From the NCBI GenBank assembly GCA_947457025.1, contig CANGUI010000172.1, positions 1 through 5,180 on the forward strand: DNA of 5,180 bases, in the 5' to 3' direction. A program made the translations under genes and the position numbers. The stretch is from Flammeovirgaceae bacterium. GTDB taxonomy: Bacteria > Bacteroidota > Bacteroidia > Cytophagales > Cyclobacteriaceae. Shown in pieces: positions 1-5,180 of the stretch (position 1 is its first letter; each line of letters starts with the position of its first letter). Under the pieces are notes generated by a model. It was given only the letters and a program-made list of their open reading frames with translations, was not told the DNA's origin and ran no database searches.

Positions 1-20
1 TAGTACACCACTTCATCCGC

Positions 21-49
21 AACCGGATTATGCTGCAGATAATCCGGTT
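21..49. repeat. Perfect 11-bp inverted repeat (hairpin) inside the transposase remnant
   Basis: AACCGGATTAT at 21-31 is the exact reverse complement of ATAATCCGGTT at 39-49, with a 7-base loop GCTGCAG. The hairpin covers the codons for the DYLQHNPV block, which carries the presumed catalytic tyrosine. It may be partly an accident of the coding sequence (P-D-Y and N-P-V use complementary codons here), but a perfect 11-bp stem with so short a loop is uncommon. No T-run follows it on either strand, so it does not look like a terminator. Confidence 0.7.
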
Positions 50-149
50 TCTGCTTCGCAAAGTGAGGTGAAAAAAATAACTCAGGATGGTTTCCATCTT
101 GCCAGACTTTGTATCCGCTTACCCGTCAGAGATTATCTGCCACCTCACT
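35..149. repeat. Two spaced inverted repeats within the transposase remnant
   Basis: GCAGATAATC at 35-44 is the reverse complement of GATTATCTGC at 131-140. AGTGAGGTG at 62-70 is the reverse complement of CACCTCACT at 141-149. The two right-hand arms are directly adjacent (131-149), so one continuous 19-base stretch next to the premature stop has both of its halves repeated in inverted orientation further left. This may reflect folding or template switching during decay. It may also be chance. Confidence 0.55.
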
Positions 150-513
150 GAATAAATAGAATATCGACTCCTTCCGGCTTTCGTTCATTCGTTCTATCAT
201 TTTAACCAACTCGTTAAACGTGAACTTTTTAAAGTCGCGCATGATGTTTGGCAATGGTTCTTTGCTTGTTGAAAGAATCATTTGGCGGTGACCTGGCATT
301 AGACACCATGCAGGAATACCCAAGCTCTTTTTTTTTGGCAGTGCTGCAGCGATTGAATAACTACATGTTTAAGTCCCCAGTGTGTGAACGGGTCCACCCA
401 GTCTAGAGTAACCATTGTCGCAAAATAAATTGCTTCAGGGTCTCTGAACTTCGAACTCATACTTTTTAGACAAGATAGAAATTCAGGCTCATTGATTTAA
501 ACAATTCAAAGCA

Positions 514-528
514 CGCGTTGCAAACGCG
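514..528. repeat. Short GC-rich hairpin, candidate REP-like end of the transposase element
   Basis: CGCGTT (514-519) and AACGCG (523-528) form a perfect 6-bp stem with a GCA loop. The hairpin lies 53 bases 5' of the transposase start. Y1/REP-associated transposases act on short palindromes of this kind that flank their gene, so it could be the left end or a REP copy. Only one copy is visible in this window, so the assignment rests on position and shape. Confidence 0.4.
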
Positions 529-560
529 CGCTAACGGGGGCAAGGTGTGGTCCCGGCACA

Positions 561-591
561 CGAAAATGCAGCAGGATTTTTCCTGATTTCG
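561..591 (-). terminator. Possible terminator-like hairpin downstream of greB
   Basis: CAGGA (572-576) pairs with TCCTG (581-585) across a TTTT loop. The stem can extend outward with CGAAAAT (561-567) against ATTTCG (586-591), with a GCAG bulge between. It starts about 20 bases after the greB stop in the direction of greB transcription. No U-tract follows on the minus strand, so it is at best a weak or factor-dependent terminator. A competing pairing exists: AGCAGG (570-575) with CCTGCT (595-600). The rest of the greB-transposase gap (461-609) holds no gene I can support. Confidence 0.3.
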
Positions 592-609
592 GGCCCTGCT
601 CGGTAGTCT

Positions 610-1113
610 CTACTCCGATGGCCGATGGATTTGCGAGCTTACGCGCTGATATTCAATTTTCGTAATCCGCCACACAAATGAGCGCGCCGGGGTTTTTACT
701 ACAACCTCATCGCCCACCTGCTTTTTCAGCAACGCCAGAGCCATGGGGGAATCCATCGAGATGTAGTCTTTTGCGCCAATCAACTCCTCGCTGCCCACAA
801 GGCGGAAGCGATTTTTTATGCCCTTATCATTTGCGATCTCAACCCAGGCACCAAACATCACCTTACCCTCCTGATGGGGGGAGTAGTGCACCACTTTCAG
901 GTTATCGATGCATTTGCGTAAATACAGAATGCGCCGGTCGATCTCGCGCAATCGTTTTTTGTTGTAGTGGTAGTCGGCATTCTCGGAGCGATCACCCAGG
1001 CTCGCAGCCCAGGCAACTTTCTGGGTGGTATCGGGCCGTTCCACACGCCACAGGTGGTCGAGTTCAGCTTTCAGTTTGTCGAGCCCTTCCGGGGTAATGA
1101 GCAGCGTTTTCAT
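610..1113 (-). CDS. greB: Transcription elongation (transcript cleavage) factor GreB
   Basis: This 167-residue protein rescues backtracked RNA polymerase by reaching through the secondary channel and stimulating cleavage of the RNA 3' end. The N-terminal coiled-coil hairpin (about residues 1-75) carries SLGDRSENADYHYNKKRL, with the two tip acidic residues D41 and E44 at the positions known in GreA/GreB. The C-terminal FKBP-like domain (about 80-158) includes QEGKVMFGAWVEI and KDYISMDSPMALALLKK, which are typical of GreB rather than GreA. The LWRVERP segment near residues 21-27 also favours GreB. I chose the ATG at 1113 because MKTLLITPEGLDKLK is the standard family start. An in-frame ATG at 1230 would add 39 residues without family resemblance. 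E. coli GreB is 158 residues; the extra length here is a short polar tail after IEY. It is transcribed away from the GlmU-like gene, and the transposase remnant lies 3' on the same strand. Confidence 0.95.
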   Translation of the reverse strand: MKTLLITPEGLDKLKAELDHLWRVERPDTTQKVAWAASLGDRSENADYHYNKKRLREIDRRILYLRKCIDNLKVVHYSPHQEGKVMFGAWVEIANDKGIKNRFRLVGSEELIGAKDYISMDSPMALALLKKQVGDEVVVKTPARSFVWRITKIEYQRVSSQIHRPSE

Positions 1114-1127
1114 TTTACATGGCTGGA

Positions 1128-1156
1128 TAAAAGTACCTGGTAATGATAAAAGCAAA
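1128..1156 (-). promoter_or_regulatory. Tentative greB promoter (Bacteroidota type)
   Basis: Read on the minus strand, TTTG (1156-1153) is followed after 17 bases by TACTTTTA (1135-1128). This resembles the Bacteroidota -33 TTTG and -7 TAnnTTTG boxes, although the last base of the -7 box differs and the spacing is slightly short. It would give a leader of roughly 10 bases before the ATG at 1113. Confidence 0.25.
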
Positions 1157-1406
1157 GAAAAGAAATTCAGCTGAAATGACTCGGGGCGCCTTTCTCGCTT
1201 CTGCTTGCTGCTTCCCCTACCCAGTTTCAATCAAACCATGCTAAAAAATCAACTTGCGCCTCCGGGCGGGTAAACGCTCTAAGCCTCTCGCGAATTCCGG
1301 CTCTGTTCAATTTGAAATAACTCAATCCACATGCCTTTAGTTGGTTGAGATGTTCAGTCGTTGCTGGATTAGTTCCTGCCAGTTGGGTTTTTTTAGACCG
1401 ACTGTT

Positions 1407-1439
1407 TTTTCGCTTTCCCGCCCGTTCAGTCTATTTTTA
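1407..1439 (+). promoter_or_regulatory. Candidate promoter of the GlmU-like/holB unit
   Basis: TATTTTTA at 1432-1439 matches the Bacteroidota -7 box TAnnTTTG except at the last base. A T-rich -33-like TTTT/TTTC (1407-1411) lies about 20 bases upstream. The box ends only 5 bases before the ATG, so a start site at the usual distance would give an almost leaderless message. Confidence 0.35.
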
Positions 1440-1444
1440 CGCCC

Positions 1445-2632
1445 ATGAATCTGGTGTTATTCGATGAGCCCACCGTGCGGCAGGATTTGCTGCCGTTTAC
1501 CTTTACGCGCCCCGTGGCGGGCCTGCGGGTGGGCATTCTTACCATCGCGGAAAAATGGCAGCGGTACTTGGGTTTAACGCCATCGTTTGATGCCCCGGAA
1601 TACCTTCAAAAGAAATTTCCGCTAACAGTCTCTACCGATAACCTCTGGATTCACGGTGCACTTTGCCCCCACCCGGCTTTGGTGGCGCGCATCCAAACGC
1701 TGAAACCCGGTGAGGGCTTGCGGCAAGGCGCAACTTTGCTGGCCTTGCGTACCCCGGAAGACAAAGTGCCCGAGGTGATCTCCGGCCCAATGTATGAATA
1801 TACCGAGCCTGTAACGCTTATCGATCAGGTTTGGAAAATCTTCAAACTTAACGGCGAGGAAATCCGATCCGATTATGCGTTGATTACCAAAGGCCGAGCG
1901 GGTGCACCCATTACCGATGAGCACACGCGCGTGTATCACCGCGAACGGATATTCCTGGAAGAAGGCGTCACGATCCGTGCGGCAATATTAAATGCCGAAA
2001 ACGGACCGATCTACCTCGGAAAAAATTCCATTGTTCAGGAAGGCGCCATCATTCGCGGGCCATTTGCCATGGGTGAGAGCTCTCACATCAACATGGGCGC
2101 GAAAATCCGGGGCGATGTGAGCCTGGGCCCCTCCTGCAAGGTGGGGGGCGAAGTCAGTAACTCCATTTTCATCGGCTACAGCAACAAAGCGCACGATGGC
2201 TTTTTGGGCAACTCGGTGATTGGGGAGTGGTGTAACTTCGGGGCCGACTCCAACACCAGCAACCTGAAAAACAACTACGAAAACATCAAGATCTGGAGTT
2301 ACCGCAAAGGCGGATTTGCAGACACCGGACTGATGTTTTGCGGCCTGATGATGGGCGACCACAGCAAATGTGGCATTAACACGATGTTTAATACCGGCAC
2401 GGTGATGGGCGTGAGCGCGAATATTTTCGGGGCCGGATTTCCGCGTACATTTATTCCCTCTTTTGCCTGGGGTGGTGCCGCGGGTTATTCGACCTTCCAG
2501 TTCGAAAAAGTAGTGGCCTCCTGCACGAAAGCGATGGAACGCAGAAACAAGTCGTTTGACGACAGCGAACGCGGCATTCTGGAACACCTCTTCCACGCCC
2601 AGGCCCACGAACGCGTGTGGGAAAAGAAATAA
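1445..2632 (+). CDS. GlmU-family putative sugar nucleotidyltransferase/acetyltransferase
   Basis: This 395-residue, two-part protein resembles the alternative GlmU family of Bacteroidota (N-terminal NTP_transf_4-type domain). Bacterial GlmU makes UDP-N-acetylglucosamine, by acetylating glucosamine-1-phosphate and then uridylating it, for peptidoglycan and lipopolysaccharide. Residues 1 to about 150 hold the conserved block LLPFTFTRPVAGLRVGILT (15-33), with T21-R22-P23 and L27-R28-x-G30, then EKW. The classical GxGTRM pyrophosphorylase loop is absent. From about 170 to 345 there are hexapeptide repeats of a left-handed beta-helix (GPIYLGKNSIVQEGAIIRG, VSLGPSC, NSVIGEWCNFGADS). His250 in KAHDGFLG sits where the GlmU acetyltransferase catalytic histidine is expected (inferred alignment). 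The start is firm, since MNLVLFDEP fits the family N-terminus. holB follows after 6 bases, so the two are almost surely cotranscribed. Acetyltransferase-like folding is well supported. The real substrate and the uridyltransferase activity are not. Confidence 0.88.
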   Translation: MNLVLFDEPTVRQDLLPFTFTRPVAGLRVGILTIAEKWQRYLGLTPSFDAPEYLQKKFPLTVSTDNLWIHGALCPHPALVARIQTLKPGEGLRQGATLLALRTPEDKVPEVISGPMYEYTEPVTLIDQVWKIFKLNGEEIRSDYALITKGRAGAPITDEHTRVYHRERIFLEEGVTIRAAILNAENGPIYLGKNSIVQEGAIIRGPFAMGESSHINMGAKIRGDVSLGPSCKVGGEVSNSIFIGYSNKAHDGFLGNSVIGEWCNFGADSNTSNLKNNYENIKIWSYRKGGFADTGLMFCGLMMGDHSKCGINTMFNTGTVMGVSANIFGAGFPRTFIPSFAWGGAAGYSTFQFEKVVASCTKAMERRNKSFDDSERGILEHLFHAQAHERVWEKK

Positions 2633-2638
2633 TTGGCT

Positions 2639-3763
2639 ATGCTCTTTCAATCGATACCGGGCCTGGTGGCCGTAAAGGAAAAACTGATCCGCTCGGTGCA
2701 GGCCGGCAAAATTCCTCATGCCCAGTTGTTTATGGGTAAGGAAGGTGCACTTACATTGCCGTTGGCACTCGCCTACGCCACGTACATCCATTGCCAAAAC
2801 AGGAAGGAAGCCGATGCCTGTGGTACGTGTGCTGCCTGTTCCAAAAATCTGAAATACATTCACCCCGACACTTCCTTTGTTTTTCCGGTTGGCAACGTGA
2901 AAGGTGATAAGGACGAGGAGCGCTTTCGGGCAGACATGCTGAAAAACTGGCGCGCGTTTCTGTTGGAGCAGCCTTTCGGTACACGCAATGACTGGAGCCA
3001 CTTCTACGGAGGCGAAGACAAGCAGGCGCTGATTTCGCGTGATGAGAGTCGCGAAATAATCCGGGCGCTTTCGCTGAAGCCTTTTGAAAGTGCCTGTAAA
3101 GTGATGATCATCTGGCAACCGGAAACAATGCACACTACCGCTGCTAACGGCATCCTGAAGATTCTGGAAGAGCCGCCGCCCAACACGTTTTTTATTCTGG
3201 TATCCAACTCGGCTGAGCACCTGCTGCCCACAATCGTCTCGCGGACGCAGCGCACGCAAGTGCCGATGTTAGAAGATGACGCGCTGGAGCGCTTTCTGCG
3301 CAATCACGTCCCCGCCGGTGCCAACCGGATTGCGGAAGTAGTGCGCATGGCGGACGGCGATCTTGCACTGGCCCGAGAGTTGATGGAAACCGAACAAGAT
3401 GAACACCACGAGCAATTTGTATCCTGGATGCGTGCCTGCTTCGGACTGAAATTTGATCAGCTTGTACCTCTGGCTGAAACGTTTCACGACCTGGACCGGC
3501 TGCAGCAGCGTACCTGGTTAACCTATTCCCTGGCCATGATGCGCGAAGCCCTGTTACACCTGGGTGGTGCGTCCGGCATACAACGGGTAACGGGCATTGA
3601 ACTAAGTTTCATCCAGAATTTTAGCCGCCAGCTTACTGTAGCGCGCATCGAAAAAATCCAGCTCCAGCTTGGCGACGCCATTTACTTTTTAGAACGAAAC
3701 GGCAGTGCCAAAATGATCTTTCTGGATTTGTCCATTCAAATCGGCCAGATCTTCAGAAGCTGA
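2639..3763 (+). CDS. holB: DNA polymerase III subunit delta' (clamp loader)
   Basis: This 374-residue protein is the delta' subunit of the clamp-loader complex, which opens the beta sliding clamp and loads it on primed DNA. The AAA+ fold is visible: IPGLVAVKEKLIRSVQAGKIPHAQLF at the N-terminus, a degenerate Walker A region (MGKEGALTLP, near 32-41) that lacks GKT as in other delta' subunits, and a zinc module with Cys52, Cys61, Cys64 and Cys67. The hallmark AANGILKILEEPPPNTFFIL (about 168-187) and LLPTIVSRTQR (195-205) follow. SRT replaces the usual SRC of delta', which I recall as common in this phylum. The segment between the zinc module and the hallmark carries the Bacteroidota-type HPDTSFVFPV and WRAFLLEQPF. 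I chose the ATG at 2639. A TTG at 2633, directly after the upstream stop, would add only two residues. It is the second gene of the unit begun by the GlmU-like gene. Confidence 0.93.
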   Translation: MLFQSIPGLVAVKEKLIRSVQAGKIPHAQLFMGKEGALTLPLALAYATYIHCQNRKEADACGTCAACSKNLKYIHPDTSFVFPVGNVKGDKDEERFRADMLKNWRAFLLEQPFGTRNDWSHFYGGEDKQALISRDESREIIRALSLKPFESACKVMIIWQPETMHTTAANGILKILEEPPPNTFFILVSNSAEHLLPTIVSRTQRTQVPMLEDDALERFLRNHVPAGANRIAEVVRMADGDLALARELMETEQDEHHEQFVSWMRACFGLKFDQLVPLAETFHDLDRLQQRTWLTYSLAMMREALLHLGGASGIQRVTGIELSFIQNFSRQLTVARIEKIQLQLGDAIYFLERNGSAKMIFLDLSIQIGQIFRS

Positions 3764-3777
3764 TTTCTTCTGCGGCC

Positions 3778-3816
3778 AAAAAAACGTTTCGCCCCACCGG
3801 GGAAGTTTTTATTTTT
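3778..3816 (+). terminator. Possible intrinsic terminator after holB
   Basis: CCCC (3792-3795) and GGGG (3799-3802) form a short stem with an ACC loop. It can extend with an A-run and C (3778-3785) against GTTTTT (3805-3810), leaving an internal loop. The T-rich tract TTTTTATTTTT (3806-3816) follows. The GC core is only 4 bp, so strength is uncertain. It sits 15 bases after the holB stop. Confidence 0.4.
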
Positions 3817-3817
3817 G
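3787..3817 (+). promoter_or_regulatory. Candidate promoter of the isomerase/SDR unit
   Basis: TATTTTTG at 3810-3817 is a full match to the Bacteroidota -7 box TAnnTTTG. TTTC at 3787-3790 lies 19 bases upstream, one base off the -33 TTTG. The predicted start site would leave a leader of about 20 bases before the ATG at 3843. The box uses the same T-tract as the possible holB terminator. Confidence 0.5.
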
Positions 3818-3842
3818 CGCGCCGGATTTAACCAAACTCAGT

Positions 3843-4724
3843 ATGACTGTTCGTTTTGTTCTCGTGATTTTGGCGGCTGCCTGCCTCATGCTGGCCAGCG
3901 GCTGCGCCCAATCGAAAAAAGACTACGTGGTCACCATCAAAACCAGCTATGGGGATATGGTGGCGATTTTGTACGATGAAACTCCGAAGCATAAGGAAAA
4001 TTTCATCAAGCTGGCTAAAGAAAAGTTCTACGACAGCCTACTCTTCCACCGGGTGATCTCCGGGTTTATGATTCAGGGAGGAGACCCCGACTCAAAGAAA
4101 GCCGTGGCCGGGCAGCCGCTGGGCAGTGGAGGGCCAGGCTATACCATTGATGCCGAAATCCAAAACCAGTACTTTCATGAAAAAGGGGCACTCTCAGCCG
4201 CCCGTCTGGGCGACAATGTAAATCCCACAAAAGCATCCAGCGGCAGCCAGTTCTACATCGTGCAGGGCACGGTTATTCCGAAGCAAAATATCGAGGAGCT
4301 GAGAATTGATCAGGGTAAATTTAATACGGCATTTCGTCAATGGCTCACCAACCCGGCAAACAAACCCACCATCGATACGCTGAACACGATCTACATGAGT
4401 GGCGACATGGCCGGATATCAGCAGCGGTTATTTGCACTCGTACCCCGTATTGAAAAAGAGACCGGAACGAGTGTTACAAAATCGTTGCCCCAGGCGAAAA
4501 TAGACGCCTACACCACCGCGGGTGGTGCTCCGCATCTTGATGGCGAGTATACGGTATTTGGAAAAGTAATCAAAGGTCTTGATGTGATCGATCGCATCGC
4601 TGCGGTGACTAAAGACGGGAGTGATCGCCCGCTGGAAGATGTGCGGATGACGGTAACGGTCGAAGAACTCCCGCGCAAAAAGATTACAGCTACGTATGGA
4701 TATCAATACCCGGCTGAAAAATAG
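3843..4724 (+). CDS. Cyclophilin-type peptidyl-prolyl cis-trans isomerase, lipoprotein
   Basis: This 293-residue enzyme should speed cis-trans isomerisation of X-Pro bonds in proteins outside the cytoplasm. Residues 1-20 form a signal peptide (R4, a hydrophobic stretch 5-18) ending in LASG before Cys21. This is a plausible lipobox, so the mature protein is probably lipid-anchored and faces the periplasm. The cyclophilin core starts near residue 28, with SYGDMVAILYDETP, FHRVISGFMIQGGDP (68-82) and GSQFYIVQG (134-142). R70, F75, M76, Q78 and F137 match the human cyclophilin A active-site residues R55, F60, M61, Q63 and F113 (inferred alignment). After QFYIVQG comes an insertion of about 75-90 residues before EYTVFGKVIKGLDVIDRIA (from 235), far longer than the equivalent loop of single-domain cyclophilins. 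Such insertions occur in other Bacteroidota members of the family, by recollection. The gene has its own candidate promoter and abuts the SDR gene. Confidence 0.92.
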   Translation: MTVRFVLVILAAACLMLASGCAQSKKDYVVTIKTSYGDMVAILYDETPKHKENFIKLAKEKFYDSLLFHRVISGFMIQGGDPDSKKAVAGQPLGSGGPGYTIDAEIQNQYFHEKGALSAARLGDNVNPTKASSGSQFYIVQGTVIPKQNIEELRIDQGKFNTAFRQWLTNPANKPTIDTLNTIYMSGDMAGYQQRLFALVPRIEKETGTSVTKSLPQAKIDAYTTAGGAPHLDGEYTVFGKVIKGLDVIDRIAAVTKDGSDRPLEDVRMTVTVEELPRKKITATYGYQYPAEK

Positions 4725-5180
4725 ATGCGCATTCTGGTAACCGGGGCGAATGGCCTGTTGGGCCAGAAGCTGGTAAACCGATTGATGTCGGATCCGGCTA
4801 TTGAAGTGGTGGCTACGGCCCGCAAGCCAATGGCCCTGTTACTGCACCGCGGTTTCTTCGTAACCCTCGATATCTGCAACGCCGCACACGTCAAAGACAC
4901 ACTCCTGCTTTTCCGGCCCGATGTGGTGATCAATACCGCTGCCATGACGCAGGTAGATCAGTGCGAAACTGACCGCGATGCCTGTTGGCGGACAAATGTT
5001 GAGGCCGTAAGGTATCTGGCGGAAGCGTGCCAACGTGTGAGCGCCCATCTCGTTCACGTCTCCACCGATTTTGTTTTTGATGGCACTCATGGGCCACTAG
5101 ACGAGACGGCACACCCGCACCCGGTGAACTTCTACGGCGAAAGTAAATTGGCGGGCGAGTTGATTGTACAACAGAGCGGA
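4725..5180 (+). CDS. SDR-family oxidoreductase, dTDP-4-dehydrorhamnose reductase (RmlD)-like, C-terminus outside the window
   Basis: The open frame runs to the window end and gives the first 152 residues, about half of a usual protein of near 290-300. Extended SDRs of this type reduce sugar nucleotides with NAD(P)H; RmlD makes dTDP-L-rhamnose for surface polysaccharides. The Rossmann loop GANGLLG is at 7-13 and LDI at 48-50. Then come DVVINTAAMTQVDQCE (66-81), the VSTDFVFDG block (112-120, with S113/T114/D115), and the catalytic pair Y137 and K141 in FYGESKLAGE. The STDFVFDG and YGxSKLxGE blocks are RmlD-like, but close relatives act on other sugars, so I give no symbol. The ATG at 4725 follows the isomerase stop (TAG at 4722-4724) with no gap, which suggests cotranscription and translational coupling. 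Confidence 0.88.
   Translation, partial: MRILVTGANGLLGQKLVNRLMSDPAIEVVATARKPMALLLHRGFFVTLDICNAAHVKDTLLLFRPDVVINTAAMTQVDQCETDRDACWRTNVEAVRYLAEACQRVSAHLVHVSTDFVFDGTHGPLDETAHPHPVNFYGESKLAGELIVQQSG

Larger units (their letters stand above)
1..460 (-). pseudogene. Decayed IS200-like / REP-associated (Y1, HUH) transposase, 3' end outside the window
   Basis: The reading frame starts at the ATG at 460-458 (MSSKFRDPEAIYFATMVTLD...), giving an N-terminus like Bacteroidota Y1 transposases. It hits a stop at 299-301. Continuity resumes in another frame right after a run of nine A on the minus strand (plus positions 328-336), with IPAWCLMPGHRQMIL and then DFKKFTFNELVKMIE and ESRKES. Adding one A restores the family spacing between the HCQK and AWC blocks. 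This second frame meets an in-frame UGA at 126-128, after which the family's C-terminal blocks continue to the window edge: YKVWQDGNHPELFF and DYLQHNPV. The family's HUH motif (usually MPNHVHLI) reads H-R-Q, so the second metal-binding histidine is lost. The tyrosine of DYLQHNPV probably corresponds to the nucleophile (family inference). When intact, such enzymes cut and join single-stranded DNA at hairpin ends. Three separate lesions make this copy very probably dead. Programmed frameshifting alone would not explain the UGA or the lost histidine. Confidence 0.85.
1114..1444. other. Divergent intergenic region between greB and the GlmU-like gene
   Basis: This 331-base gap has no supportable gene. 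It must hold the promoters for both divergent neighbours; the candidates are listed separately. A small palindrome TTCAATTTGAA sits at 1306-1316 and overlaps a weak -7-like box TCAATTTG (1307-1314). A minor stem CGCC-TCCG-GGCG sits at 1256-1267. Two T-runs lie at about 1388-1394 and 1405-1410. I see no tRNA, riboswitch or long repeat here. Confidence 0.6.

Noticed and set aside
321..340. Programmed -1 frameshift in the transposase at the nine-A run
   Set aside because: A slippery A-run is present and would restore the frame, but the later UGA and the lost HUH histidine point to decay. I recall no frameshifting as normal in this transposase type.
678..1097. Plus-strand open frame of 139 codons opposite greB
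   Set aside because: It is antisense to a strongly supported greB, with a low-complexity Ser/Pro/Arg-rich translation and no family motif.
1114..1230. N-terminal extension of GreB from the ATG at 1230
   Set aside because: The extra 39 residues do not resemble GreB, and MKTLLITPEG at 1113 is the normal family start.
1988..3259. Long open frame on the minus strand (423 codons) across the GlmU-like gene and holB
   Set aside because: It lies opposite two well-supported genes and crosses their junction. The translation has no recognisable domain, and its length follows from the codon use of the true genes.
1..5180. CRISPR array, tRNA/rRNA, toxin-antitoxin or defence system
   Set aside because: I saw no regularly spaced direct repeats, cloverleaf-like sequence, small gene pair or nuclease/defence domain. 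The intact genes are all housekeeping-type.

Overview
The window looks like an ordinary chromosomal stretch from a member of the Bacteroidota, probably near the Cytophagales. The main reasons are a GlmU-like sugar nucleotidyltransferase of the type known mostly from that phylum, a Bacteroidota-style DNA polymerase III delta' with a four-cysteine zinc module, and upstream boxes resembling the Bacteroidota promoter (TTTG, about 19-21 bases, then TAnnTTTG). Shine-Dalgarno sequences are not obvious. I could run no search, so all family calls rest on recalled motifs.

Positions 1-460 (minus strand) hold a broken, partial IS200-like/REP-associated (Y1, HUH-type) transposase. It has a one-base frameshift in a run of nine A, a damaged HUH motif (H-R-Q), an in-frame UGA, and a C-terminal end that leaves the window. 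The decayed 3' half is rich in inverted repeats. Positions 461-609 contain no gene, but they hold a short GC-rich hairpin that could be a REP-like end of the element and a second hairpin just after greB. greB (610-1113, minus strand) is a clear, intact transcript-cleavage factor.

A 331-base divergent gap (1114-1444) separates greB from a rightward series of genes: a GlmU-like protein (1445-2632), holB (2639-3763), a lipoprotein cyclophilin-type peptidyl-prolyl isomerase (3843-4724), and the first half of an RmlD/dTDP-4-dehydrorhamnose-reductase-like SDR (4725 to the window end). The first two are almost certainly one transcription unit, with a 6-base gap. The last two abut with no gap. The 79 bases between holB and the isomerase carry a possible terminator overlapped by the best promoter match in the window.

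The rightward genes are housekeeping in character: sugar-nucleotide or envelope precursor metabolism, replication clamp loading, periplasmic protein folding, and sugar-nucleotide reduction. I see no defence island, CRISPR array, RNA gene or clearly new multi-gene system. The most interesting items are the decayed transposase with its inverted repeats, the hairpin beside it, the GlmU-like protein without the classical uridyltransferase signature, and the large insertion in the isomerase.
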